Positions 12,272 through 23,057 of a DNA stretch of 64,000 nt are shown here, piece by piece (positions within the stretch are counted from its first letter, which is position 1; every line of letters starts with the position of its first letter). Made by a program: the position numbers and the translations under genes. The stretch is from Megalobrama amblycephala (taxonomy: Eukaryota > Chordata > Actinopteri > Cypriniformes > Xenocyprididae), in assembly GCF_018812025.1 (NCBI RefSeq), contig NC_063045.1, forward strand, positions 50,675,079 to 50,739,078, read 5' to 3'. The notes beneath the pieces were generated by a model, which was given only the letters and a program-made list of their open reading frames with translations, was not told the DNA's origin and did not search any database.

Positions 12272-13452
12272 AAAGCACAACAAAATATTTCCAGGCACAT
12301 CTGGATGTTCTTTTTTCTCAACTAAATCGAAGTATTTATGAAGCCCATAATTATGCGTTCACCTTCATACAAATCATTTTCCTTTTAACCTTTTCAAGTG
12401 TGACTCCATCCCTGTGAGAGGTTCTCTCAAAAGCCACATGCAGTCCCTGAAAAGTCAAGTGTTATTTAAAGAACACAGAGCGAGACGCTAGATCAGTTTG
12501 GCAGACAGACTTTGATCAGAGGAGGTTGCGCTAATGGTTGCTGAGGCTACGACATGCCTGATGACAACGTAACGTCAGTCTCCACAGCATTAGAGACAAA
12601 GTGTCTAAATCACGCTGAGTTCCCTTGACTACCTACTTGTCTCCACACAAGCTAATTTTTCCTTTAGCTGTTTCTTTTTTTCCCCTCTTGTGAAGCTCTA
12701 AACCCGTGAATTAGTGTTGGATGGGGTTTTTAAAGTCGTTTTTCTATGAAAGCATATGCTTAGGCTATATTTACAATAATAATAACTGCTGTACTGTATT
12801 TGTGACTCATGTGCTTTCACCATTGGTAATCATTTTAGTAATGGGGATTAGATCAGACTACTGTATACACAGAAAGCAATTGCCTAATTTAGTCAACTAT
12901 TCCTGCCTCTATTGATAGAAACTGGCTCAAGTTCAGCTTCAGTCAAACTGCAGTGTAACACTGCAATGTTTTTTGGACTGTGTTCGGGCTGTGTTTTCTC
13001 ACACAGTTTGAATGCGCAAGTAATTGTGAAACAATGGCATCCATGATGTGATAAATGTTGTTGTGTTGTGGAGAAACGTTTAGCATGGTGTCCTCTAACT
13101 ATAGCGCTGTAGCGAGTGCAGAAAAATTCTCATTTAAATTATTTGACAAGCTTGAGTTGATTTTCAAAATGAGAACTGTAGACTGATTTTCACTGTGAAG
13201 TGTGTGATTTAATTTATTTATTGGAGAGGTTTTAAATTTAAAAACTGAGGCAAAAGGCCTTTGTGGATGCAATAGTGTAGATATAGGAACAGTAGTGATA
13301 TGACAAAAATTGTTATCATATTTTTGCTGACGGGCAGATATGTCCAAAACTGTTACTTTTCAGGAAATGGGAAAAAACTCTGTATTTTTTAAACAAGTAA
13401 ACACTGTGTTGTCAGCGTTTATATTGTGGCTTTATATATGGTCAGACACTTG
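12272..13452. other. Non-coding stretch
   Basis: No gene, repeat terminus or RNA gene recognised. 12480-12620 is moderately GC-rich. The short open frames at 12721 and 13099 are AT-rich and lack any family feature. Confidence 0.5.
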
Positions 13453-13640
13453 CATGTCAAGTCAGGTTACCTTTATTTATATAGCACTTTATAGAATATA
13501 GATTGTTTCAAAGCAGCTTTACAGTGATAAAAGGAAAAAAAATAGTGTCATTGTTCAGCTGAAGTCAGTTCAGTGTTGATTCAGTTCTGTTGTAAAGATC
13601 ATCGATTATTAAATTAAATTAATCTATAAAGAAAATACTG
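13453..13640. repeat. Interspersed repeat fragment
   Basis: The block with CCTTTATTTATATAGCACTT, then a segment with CAAAGCAGCTTTACAGTGAT and the GTCAGTTCAGTGTTGATTCA motif, matches my memory of a common dispersed repeat of zebrafish and carp. No second copy occurs in this window, so the claim rests on recall only. Confidence 0.4.
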
Positions 13641-13934
13641 TTGCCATCGCCCAACATGTGTCATTATAATGTTAACATTTTACCAAAATCAAGCTCAAAT
13701 AAAGTTACAAGGTTTTTGACCAGTGAATTTTGGATATACGTGTTTTGTCTTTTGTAAGTGCACTGCATTACGTTTTCATCAACTTACAGGTTAAAAAGTT
13801 TATTGTAGCTATGTGGGCGCCCAGTTTTTTCAGTCATTTGGACAAAATCACATTTTATAAAACACGAAGTGCTATGCACAGGAAATTTAAGACTAAATGC
13901 TAGACTAAGAGCCGGTTCACCCAGAATGCGTTAA

Positions 13935-14882
13935 AGGTGCCGTAGAACGTCTTTTAAAAAGATGTAATAAAAGTCTAAGGTGTCCCCTCAATGTGTCTGT
14001 GAAGTTTCAGCTCAAAATACCCCATAGATTTTTTTTTAATTAATTTTTTTAACTGCCTATTTTGGGGCATCATTAAATATGAGCCGATTTAGGCTGTGGC
14101 CCCTTTAAATGCTCCCGCTCCCGCCCACGGAGCTCGCGCTTGCCTTAAACAGTGCATAAACAAAGTTCACACAGCTAATATAACCCTCAAAATGGATCTT
14201 TACAAAGTGTTCGTCATGTCTAATCGCGTAAGTATGGTATTTATTTAGATGTTTACATTTGATTCTGAATGAGTTTGATGGTGCTCCGTGGCTAAAGCTA
14301 ACATTACACACTGATGGAGAGATTTATAAAGGATGAAGTTGTGTTTATGAATTATACAGACTGCAAGTGTTTAAAAAATGAAAATAACGACAGTCTTGTC
14401 TCCGTGAATACAGTAAGAAACGATGGTAACTTTAACCACATTTAACAGTACATTAGCAACATGCTAACGAAACATTTAGAACAACAATTTACAAATATCA
14501 CTAAAAATATCATGATATCATGGATCATGTCAGTTATTATTGCTCTATCTGCCATTTTTCGCTATTGGTCTTGCTTACCTAGTCTGATGATTCAGCTGTG
14601 CATAGAACCAGATGTTAATACTGCCTGCCCTTGTCTAATGCTTGAACATGGGCTGGCATATGCAAATATTGGGGGCGTACATATTAATGATCCCGACTGT
14701 TACGTAACAGTCGGTGTTATATTGAGATTCACCTGTTTGTCGGAGGTCTTTTAAACAAATGAGATTTATATAAGAAGGAGGAAACAATGGTGTTTGAGAC
14801 TCACTGTATGTCATTTCCATGTACTGAACTCTTGTTATTTAACTATGCCAAGATAAATTCAATTTTTAATTCTAGGGCACCT
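13935..14882 (+). mobile_element. TTAA-flanked non-autonomous element, copy 2
   Basis: Flanked by TTAA at 13931-13934 and 14883-14886. It has the same terminal repeats and internal order as copy 1, with small indels. The palindrome is at 14695-14712 and extends here to 22 bp. The sequence on both sides (GAATGCG before, TGCGAGACGTC after) looks like the interior of another dispersed element, so this copy has probably landed in an older transposon. A 97-codon frame at 14461 is not conserved as protein in the other copies. Confidence 0.85.
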
Positions 14883-14886
14883 TTAA

Positions 14887-15756
14887 TGCGAGACGTCTAG
14901 AAAAAGTGTCTAGAGATGCATTTTTTTAAAGTTGAATTTTTAACTTCAGTGCCATGTTTTTAGAATGCCGTGTCATATGTGAGCTAATGCAAAAGATGTG
15001 CATTACGTAATCATGTTGGAAAGTTCACGTGTGACAGAGGTGAAAGTACGACCTAGTGGTAGGGTAGGGCAAAAAACTCCATCTTATTTTCTCCTCAGAT
15101 TTCAAAATCGTCCAACATCGTTGTTTTACCTTTTTTTTTTTGTAAAGGGCGTTTAGGCTTTGCATGTTCGCTTTGTAAACACAGGGCTGGTACTTCCATC
15201 TACGTCACGCGTGACCTCTCCAGCGTGATTACGTAATGTGTGAAGTTGTGGACGAGCATCTCAGAGCTAGTGCAAGACGAGCATTTGTGGTTAAAAAGTG
15301 TATACATTTTTTTTTTTTTTTTTAGAAAATGACTGATTGTTTTGCTAGATAAGACCCTTATTCCTTGGCTGGGACCATGTAGAGCGCTTTGAAGCTGTGT
15401 CGAAACTACAGTGTGGACCTTCAAAGCGTTGGTATCTGTTGAAGTCCACTATATGGAGAAAAATCCTGGAATGTTTTCCTCAAAAACCTTAATTTCTTTT
15501 CGACTGAAGAAAGAACTGTAGTAATGAAGTGACTGATAGTAATGATTTAAGGGGGAAAAAATATAAAAAAACGAGATATGGAGATACAAGTTTTCCGCCC
15601 CACAGGGATATGCCTATTTTTTTTTTGGCGTTTCATATCTGTCATTTCATTTCATTTTATTTTTAAATCATGTTTTTATAATTCTTCTATTATTTTTCTT
15701 TTAGTGCGATTTGTGTTGTATTTTACTGTTAGTGCAGCTGCAATGTTAGTACAGGC

Positions 15757-15787
<31 letters not shown>

Positions 15788-17183
15788 AATGAATCCCCAT
15801 TGTGGTTAGAACAGTCATCATCGGCCCAATTTGCGCAAAGTTAATTTATTCCCTAATTATAGCAGTTTTTTGTCCACGATTTTGTCTCAGAATATATGTG
15901 ATTATTTCAAGGATTCTCATTAGCTACAAGTCAGCGACACGGTCAAAACTATCAAATTATTATTTAAAAATCAGCCTTTTGTCATTGTGATCATCTCATG
16001 AATCAGACCAGTTTTGCAGAGAATAGTAATGATTTGTATTGCTGTTTAGTATTTTGGGACCTTTTAGCCTGTCATAATGCCCAGTCCTATTCGTAGTGAT
16101 TTCCCCCCAAATACTTTCCTCATAAACCGAGGTAGTAAAATATCATAAAGCTGGATGGTCTCAAATCATCAAGCCGCATATGATCATGGAGCTTTGTTAT
16201 CTATCTTACCATTAGTAATCAGCAATTATAGACAAACACTCCTCATTAATCCTTCACAACCCTGTAAATGTTAATTTCATTTAGTGGCATCTCTACAGTG
16301 GCCAAACAAACTGAGCCATTGCTCTGTGGGAGTTAACCATCCCGCTGGACCTGTACATTACCCTTTTGCGTTTTCACCAAACGGCCCGCCTGTTGGCAGA
16401 CATGGGAAGCTACGGCTGCCAAGTAAACACATTAACAAAATAATTCTGGGTTAATTGTCATGCACGGTGTTACTTTGGGCTGTTGCTGTGAGACTATTTG
16501 TGCGTATGCGTGAGAGAGGGAGAGAGAGAGCGAAAGCGACACACACTGCATCATTGCTGTGCTGGATTGAGTATTACTCTTCCATGTTTTCCAGTTTTTT
16601 TTAGAATGGACTAGAAAAATAAGACATTTTTTTTCAAGATAATTCAGTTGAAAGAAGTAGAGTTTGTTATCTGCCAATTTAATATTTGTTATTGATTGCT
16701 TTGTGAATATTTTAGACATTTTACAAAATGTTTATAATGCCAAGAAGTCACTCCTTACAGCTATAATGGATTTTATAGTGCTTTAACTGAAATGCCACTA
16801 CTCTCTTAAAGAGACATGACTTTTTACTGTAGTTGCAATACATCTCAATGGAAATTAATTGTAAATAGTTACAGAATTTTAGTTTGAATGTATATTATAT
16901 TATATTATATTATATTATATTATATTATATTAATTATATTATACTATATTATTATAACATAATACTGTAATAATCTTGTCAGCTATTTAATTTTTTTCTT
17001 TGTGTTGGTTTGTTGTTATTTGTTATTTTTATTGTTATAAATTAATAATAAATAAATTAATAAATTAATTAATATTAGAACAAACCTACATTCCCTAGAC
17101 CACAAATGTTTTGGAAAAAACCCACAATAAAACAAAATGTTCAAAATGTCCACTATTCGGACAGTCCTGATCATACTAAGCCT
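14887..17183. other. Non-coding stretch with repeats
   Basis: 15040-15530 resembles a dispersed cyprinid repeat that I know from memory (block with ACTTCCATCTACGTCACGCG and, later, GAAGTCCACTATATGGAGAA). T-runs lie at 15308-15325 and 15757-15781, and a GA-rich stretch at 16515-16540. 16060-16440 is a more balanced-composition segment that could be a conserved non-coding element, but this cannot be judged without alignment. No gene is recognised. Confidence 0.5.
16891..16935. repeat. Pentanucleotide microsatellite (TATAT)n
   Basis: A run of the 5-bp unit TATAT/ATATT repeated about eight times, grading into irregular AT sequence to about 16960. Confidence 0.85.
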
Positions 17184-17187
17184 TTAA

Positions 17188-18149
17188 AGGTGCCTTAGAA
17201 CCAGTTTTTACAAGATGTAATATAAGTCTAAGGTGTCCCCTGAATGTGTCTGTGAAGTTTCAGCTCAAAATACCCCATAGATTTTTTTTTAAATTAATTT
17301 TTTTAACTGCCTATTTTGGGGCATCATTAACTATGCACCGATTCAGGCTGCGGCCCCTTTAAATCACATGCTCCCTGTCCCCCCCGAGCTCTCGCCTATA
17401 AAACAGTGCATAAACAAAGTTCACACAGCTAATATAACCCTCAAATGGATCTTTACAAGATGTTCGTCATGCATGCTGCATGCATGGATCGGACCATGTG
17501 AGTATAGTATTTATTTGGATGTTTACATTTGATTCTGAATGAGTTTGATGGTGCTTCGTGGTTAAAGCTAACATTACACACTGTTGGAGAGATTTACAGT
17601 ATAAAGAATGAAGTTGTGTTTATGCATTATACAGACTGCAAGTGTTTAAAAATTAAAATAGCAACGGCTCTTGTCTCTGTGAGTACAGTAATAAACGATG
17701 GTAACTTTAACATTAGCGACATGCTAACGAAACATTTATAAAGACAATTTACAAATATCACTAAAAATATCATGTAATCATGGATCATGTCAATTATTAT
17801 CGCTACATCTGCCATTTTTCGCTATTGTTCTTGCTTGCTTACCTAGTCTGATGATTCAGCTGTGCACAGATCCAGACGTTAATACTGGCTGCACTTGTCT
17901 AATGCTTTGAACATGGGCTGACATATGTAAATATTGGGGGCGTACATATTAATGATCCCGACTGTTACGTAACAGTCGGTGTTATGTTGAGATTCGCCTG
18001 TTCTTCGGAGGTCTTTTAAACAAATGAGATTTACACAAGAAGTATAGGAAACAATGGTGTTTGAGACTCACTGTATGTCATTTCCATGTACTGAACTCTG
18101 GTTATTCAACTATGCCGAGGTAAATTCAATTTTTGATTCTAGGGCACCT
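17188..18149 (+). mobile_element. TTAA-flanked non-autonomous element, copy 3
   Basis: Flanked by TTAA at 17184-17187 and 18150-18153, and the same orientation as copies 1 and 2. The palindrome is at 17960-17977, again extended to 22 bp. Near 17468 the copy has GCATGCTGCATGCATG, a local expansion also present in inverted form in copy 4 (near 61760), which suggests that copies 3 and 4 belong to the same subfamily. No transposase. Confidence 0.85.
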
Positions 18150-18153
18150 TTAA

Positions 18154-20110
18154 GTGATATTTCAATTGGAATGGTGTCTCTCTGAGTATTGTGAATTTCT
18201 TGCAGGTTTATAAAGACATGGGTGAGTTTGGGCTGGACTATGCTGTGACAGCTGCTGCGTTATCAGCACAAAATGGTTCAGCTTGTTTGGTTTTTGAGAG
18301 TCGTCATCACCCATTTTATTGGGGATGTATTACAGTACGTGCAGAATTTGGATGGACAAAAGGCTTTGTTTCCCCTCCTTTAAATGAAAGAAGCCATTAT
18401 TGATATTGGTTTTTGCCCTCAATGCATTCTCTCATTAGTTATTCATCTAAATACTGTAAATGAACCAAGCTTTTTTCAGAACACATTAGCAGCGACTCTC
18501 TGCAGAGCCCAGCAACATTGAAAAAGTATGATGTTTTGCAGAAATACTTATTACTGGGAAGATTTGATGGTAGGAGTTTGGCAACCTTTCTCACATGAAG
18601 TAATATTTAGAATTTTTCTTTTAATCACTGTAGCACGTGTTATCGTCATTTAATTATCAGATTTTTAGTCACTGTCATTGTGTAGAAGGACAATTTGTTC
18701 TAGGTTGAAATTTTCATTTTAGGAGTCTTTTTTTGTCAGGATATTAATTTATTAAAAATAAATTAATATAACCTTGTGATATAATAATTAAGGAATTGTA
18801 TTTGTTAACTTATTTAGTAGTTTAGTAGACTTATTTTTAAAACTGATTTAACAATTTTTAATACTTACTAAACTTATTATTATTATTATTATTATTATTA
18901 TGGTAAAATATTATAAACATGTTATTAACAATTTGGACTTATTGAATAATTATGTTTGTGGTGTTATATCTTAGTAATAATAATATTATAATACATAACT
19001 ATTATTATCAAATTATAATAAATTAATACATTTTTGTTTTTCAAAATGTGTGTGAAACCAACATGAATACAAGTACATTTCAAAGAAGTCAGTACTTGTA
19101 TTTTATACTAAAATATATATTTATTTTGTACATTCATATTTGTCATTTACCCTTCCAAATTATAGAAAATATTAATCTGAGCATTTTCCCCATTTGTCCA
19201 GTGGGCTGCATGGATGGTTTATTCACGCTGCGTTTGCCTCCTCATAAAGCTCATAACTACATAAATGGTCTGCGTGAGAATGAGGAAGCATTGCAGCGAA
19301 AGGCAATTTGGCAAGGAACATCAACATTTCTAAAAAAACACCTGAATAAAACATGCATTTAGCATCTCGCTCTGATCGCTCATGTTTCTAATGATAAGAT
19401 TAAAAGAACATCTATTCCTTGCCTATATCTATTCATTTCCAGCATAGCAATTGGCCTCTCTCCCTGATCCCATCGGTACATGTAACCTGAGCCCAGAGGC
19501 CCATGTGCATCAAGATGTTTATTCGAAGGATGTTACCAAAAACGGAGGATGTTATCTAAAATACAGGGAAAAAAGCCTAAAGGCAGAAGTGCTTATTTCT
19601 GCCAAATTACCATGCAGAATGAGCCAAACTGGGCTGCGGGCTGAGTCACGGCAAAATTATATTACCTTATTACACAGATGCATTGAGTCTGACAGTCTAA
19701 ATGTAGAGGAGAGCACCTCAGATGTCTAGTGGTTCTGGGACAGGGGCTTGGCATAGAGTTAAGAATCAGCGACTGCCAATCAGGGGTCATGGAGGTGCGG
19801 GGAGGTGTCAGGGATGAAGCCGTGGGTGCATTAAGAGTGAGTAGTGAACGAAGAGATGTTTCCGAGTCAGGAAATCTATTTCGGGATAAGAGCTCCCGAA
19901 ATATCAAGCCGTTACCTGGACCAGTAATTGAAATTATTTTAGCAGAAAGAGGTCGGGTTTGAGTCTAAATCAGGATGATTTTTTTTGTGTTGTTTTAGAG
20001 TCCATAATGTATTTTTTTGTCAAATTGATTAAAATATCAGGATGGTACAACTGTCATGATATTATAATGAAGAAATTATTATAATTAAAAAAAACTGCTT
20101 TAACAATTTT
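18154..20110. other. Non-coding stretch
   Basis: No gene supported. 18195-18410 has an open frame of about 70 codons following a TTCTTGCAG, and 19048-19730 has two frames of about 100 and 90 codons, but none shows a recognisable domain or matched splice sites. An (ATT)n run lies at 18875-18900. 19440-19970 is less AT-rich than its flanks. Confidence 0.45.
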
Positions 20111-20476
20111 AATAATAATTTATATTATTATTATTATTATTATTTTTATCATAATTATCATCATCATCCTTCATTATTATTATCATCATCATTATTATTG
20201 GCCTTATTAGGTGCTTCAATGATTTTATTATTATTATTGTTAATAATTATTATCATTATCATCATCATCTCATCATCATCATCACCATCATTATTTATTT
20301 ATCATTATTATTGGCTTTATTTCTTAAACTGCTTCAATGATTAATAATAATTATTATTATTAATTAATAAAATTATTATTATTATTATCATTATCATAAT
20401 TTCTTATCATTATTATTAATATTGGCTTTATTAGGTAACATTTTTATCTTTTTTTTTCAACTGCTTCAATGATTTT

Positions 20477-20516
<40 letters not shown>

Positions 20517-20660
20517 CATAATTTTTATTATCGTTATTATTGTTGGCTTTATTAGGTAAGAACATTTTTATCATTATTTTTAAACTGCTTCAATGATTTT
20601 AATAATAATAATAAATATTATCATTATTATTAAAATGATATTATTGTTTTGGTCAAATAT
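20110..20660. repeat. Degenerate trinucleotide region (ATT/ATC)n
   Basis: About 550 bp built mainly from ATT, ATC and AAT triplets, with pure runs near 20130, 20360 and 20480. It contains three to four imprecise repeats of a longer block with TTATTAGGT and CTGCTTCAATGATTTTA (near 20205, 20325, 20435 and 20550), so a unit of about 110-120 bp has been reiterated inside the simple repeat. Confidence 0.75.
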
Positions 20661-20839
20661 TATAAACATTTGATTTAAAAAAAAATAATGATTAAGATAT
20701 ATACTCACATCTTAGCAAATTATGTTTGGGGTAAGGTTGGGGGTAAAACGTTGTTTGAGTGAACTTTGAGGAGAATCACTGAATTATGTATTATTATGTA
20801 TATATTTTATTCCTTTCATCTTTGGCCATGCCCTGTGCA

Positions 20840-21240
20840 TTCTTTCGTTCAGAGTGAATGCAGACAGAGGATCACCTGTCCGTTGAAGTGAGATAAAGCC
20901 GCTACACCGGGATGAGGTCTGCCCCTTGTTCTAGAACAGCCGTCACAGCTCCCTGTGTGTGTATGAACCGGCACTTCTCCGCTCTGCAGTTGACCTTGTG
21001 GAAATTGGTGTCCGGGCCCTCTGGAGACCTCTCGTCTTCGGTCACCCTCACTGCATATCATCTCTCTCTGCTGATTCTGTCACTTGCTGCCTGTCCGCCA
21101 TGGGCAATTTTTGTACTCTGGGCCCCATCTCATGTGAATGAGCAGTCATCTCGTGTTGTCTCCACTGTCTCGTCTCAAACGTTGTGGCTTTCAACAAGAA
21201 AAAGCTGTGACCTTCTGAAATGACACAGTCAGCACCTACA
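20840..21240. other. Compositionally distinct 400-bp segment, unassigned
   Basis: Clearly more GC-rich than its surroundings. It carries a 103-codon frame on plus (20912-21223) and, on minus between about 20908 and 21057, a 49-codon frame ending in a stop with balanced codon use. The upstream edge of the minus frame lacks a pyrimidine tract, so it makes a poor exon. It could be a conserved non-coding element, a decayed exon or an old transposon core. Confidence 0.3.
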
Positions 21241-21876
21241 AGTTTTTTCTGTTGAGTATATATGCTGTTTGATATAAGATAAGAGGTAATAACATCAGGT
21301 TTTGCCTGCATTGTTGGGACCAGATGTCCCCACAAGGATTCTAAAACCTGTGATCTGTTGTAAAACCTAGCGAGCTGCCTGCAGCTTTTAAGGCATCATA
21401 GGCGCGCTCCTGACAAAAAGGATTTTCCAGACAGTGTGTAACTTAATTATACTGCCTCCTCAGGTACCTCGTTTTAGCTCAATTCTAAGGCAGCATCACA
21501 CACTGTTTTGCAGTGAAAGTGATCCTAGAATGTGTTGCGACAAGCTCATTCCTGGTGAAAAAAACATCTTAAACCAGCATAAGCTTTTTTGCTGGACTTT
21601 CACCCTGGTCATACTAGTTTGTTTTAGAGGGTTTTGAGGTACTTTTCTGCTGGTCAGGCTGGTAAAACAACAGGACACTCTAAACCAGAAATGCCTTCTT
21701 GGCCAGGCAGCAAACCAGCTGGTTTTGTTTGTTTGTTTGTTTGTTTATTTATTTGCAGCAAAGACTGTTTGTTTATTTTATTATTTTTTTATTTGCCTTG
21801 TCAATGAAGCTGTTTAATTCAGTGCTGAAAAGTATAGATTTAAATTTGTTCAATACAGATAGAATAGATTTGTTTT

Positions 21877-23057
21877 TAGAGCTGCACAATATTGGAAAAA
21901 GCTGACGTTGCGATATTTTGTTTTTCTGTGATATATATTGTGATTTATGAAAAATACAGGGATTTTCATCAGATATTTGGAAAGAATGAATCATTCTAAA
22001 ATGATTGGGGCGACTTTGTTGAGGACCATATTGAGTAAATACAGGAGAAATATGGCAAAGTCATTTCGATTTGCTGTAACTGAATATTGGCATGTAGATG
22101 TCTGCAGGCCAGCACTCTAATAAAATGTGAGGTTGGGCCAGATCGGACATTGTATGCCTGAGTTACAACAGCTTCCTTTCATGGCAAAATATTGAAATTT
22201 GTAGTTCTTCACAATTTAACATCGCCAACAAAATCTGGAAATGGCAAAAACTGCACAAATTTTGCAAAGGAAATTTAAAATATCTCACTTCCTGGTTTTC
22301 AGATTTTGCTCCCAGGGACTTTTTTGTGGGTATTGGGCTGTTACATGCGTTTACCGAATTTCATACTTGTACGTGAAATGTAGCGAGAAGGGCACTATCG
22401 AGCCATTTTGCCACTTCTGACGCGTGTGCAAAGTTTCATGAGTTTTCGAGCATGTTTAGGCCCTCAAAAATGCGATTCATTTTGGAGAAAAAGAAGAATT
22501 GACCGAGTAATTACAATGGGGTCCTCACACCACTAATAATCATAATAAAAAATAAAAGTAATTTATAAAAACTGAACAATGACATGTTAAAAAATTTGGA
22601 TCTTCATAAATGAATATACATTTTACAATAACCAATTCGTACTACTTTCAGTAACCATAAAGTGAACTTTTTTCTTTTCTTTTTTTTACTTGAAAAAAAG
22701 TTTTCATAGTCTACATTCCCATTGTTTAGAAATATAAAATTGTGCTATTAAATAAATGTTTATTAAATAAAAATATTAAAATAAGATATATATTATTGCA
22801 GTAATATTATTGTGTTTTAAAATGAAAAAAAAAAAAAAGTTTATAGTATAACTGTAAAATTACAGTTTCAGACAACATTGTTTTTATTTTGGTGATTTGC
22901 CAGCAAATTAATATATGTGCTGCATGTTTCAGAGGGAACTGTGTTCATTTACACGCATACAGCTCATGGATATGGTGTTTCAGCATCTCAGAGTGGCTCG
23001 ATTCACATTAAACCATATTACGAAATTGATATTATTTCAATATATTGTGTAGCCCTA
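21877..23057. mobile_element. hAT-like element (TAGRGCTGCACAATAT ends)
   Basis: Left end TAGAGCTGCACAATATTGG; the right end, read in reverse, is TAGGGCTACACAATATATTG. Between them is AT-rich non-coding DNA plus an inserted block at 22005-22545. I recall such 'GGGCTGCACAATAT' ends from non-autonomous hAT elements in fish. The target duplication could not be fixed. No transposase frame. Confidence 0.65.
22005..22545 (-). repeat. Inverted fragment of the unit A/B repeat, nested in the hAT-like element
   Basis: Read on the minus strand this block gives CTCGAAAACTCATGAAACTT, then TTGCACACGCGTCAGAAGTG, then GGCTCGATAGTGCC, then TTGTAACTCAGGCATACAAT, in the same order as unit B (about 1680-2230). 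It is shortened, with internal deletions, and has no GC-rich tail. Confidence 0.8.

Noticed and set aside
9676..14820. Related minus frames in TTAA copies 1 and 2 (80 and 61 codons)
   Set aside because: The frame is not maintained in copies 3 and 4, and indels between copies shift it, so it is not under coding constraint.
18206..18221. Possible micro-exon between TTCTTGCAG and GTGAGTTTG
   Set aside because: A 16-bp stretch between splice-like motifs is expected by chance in 64 kb, and nothing else supports it.
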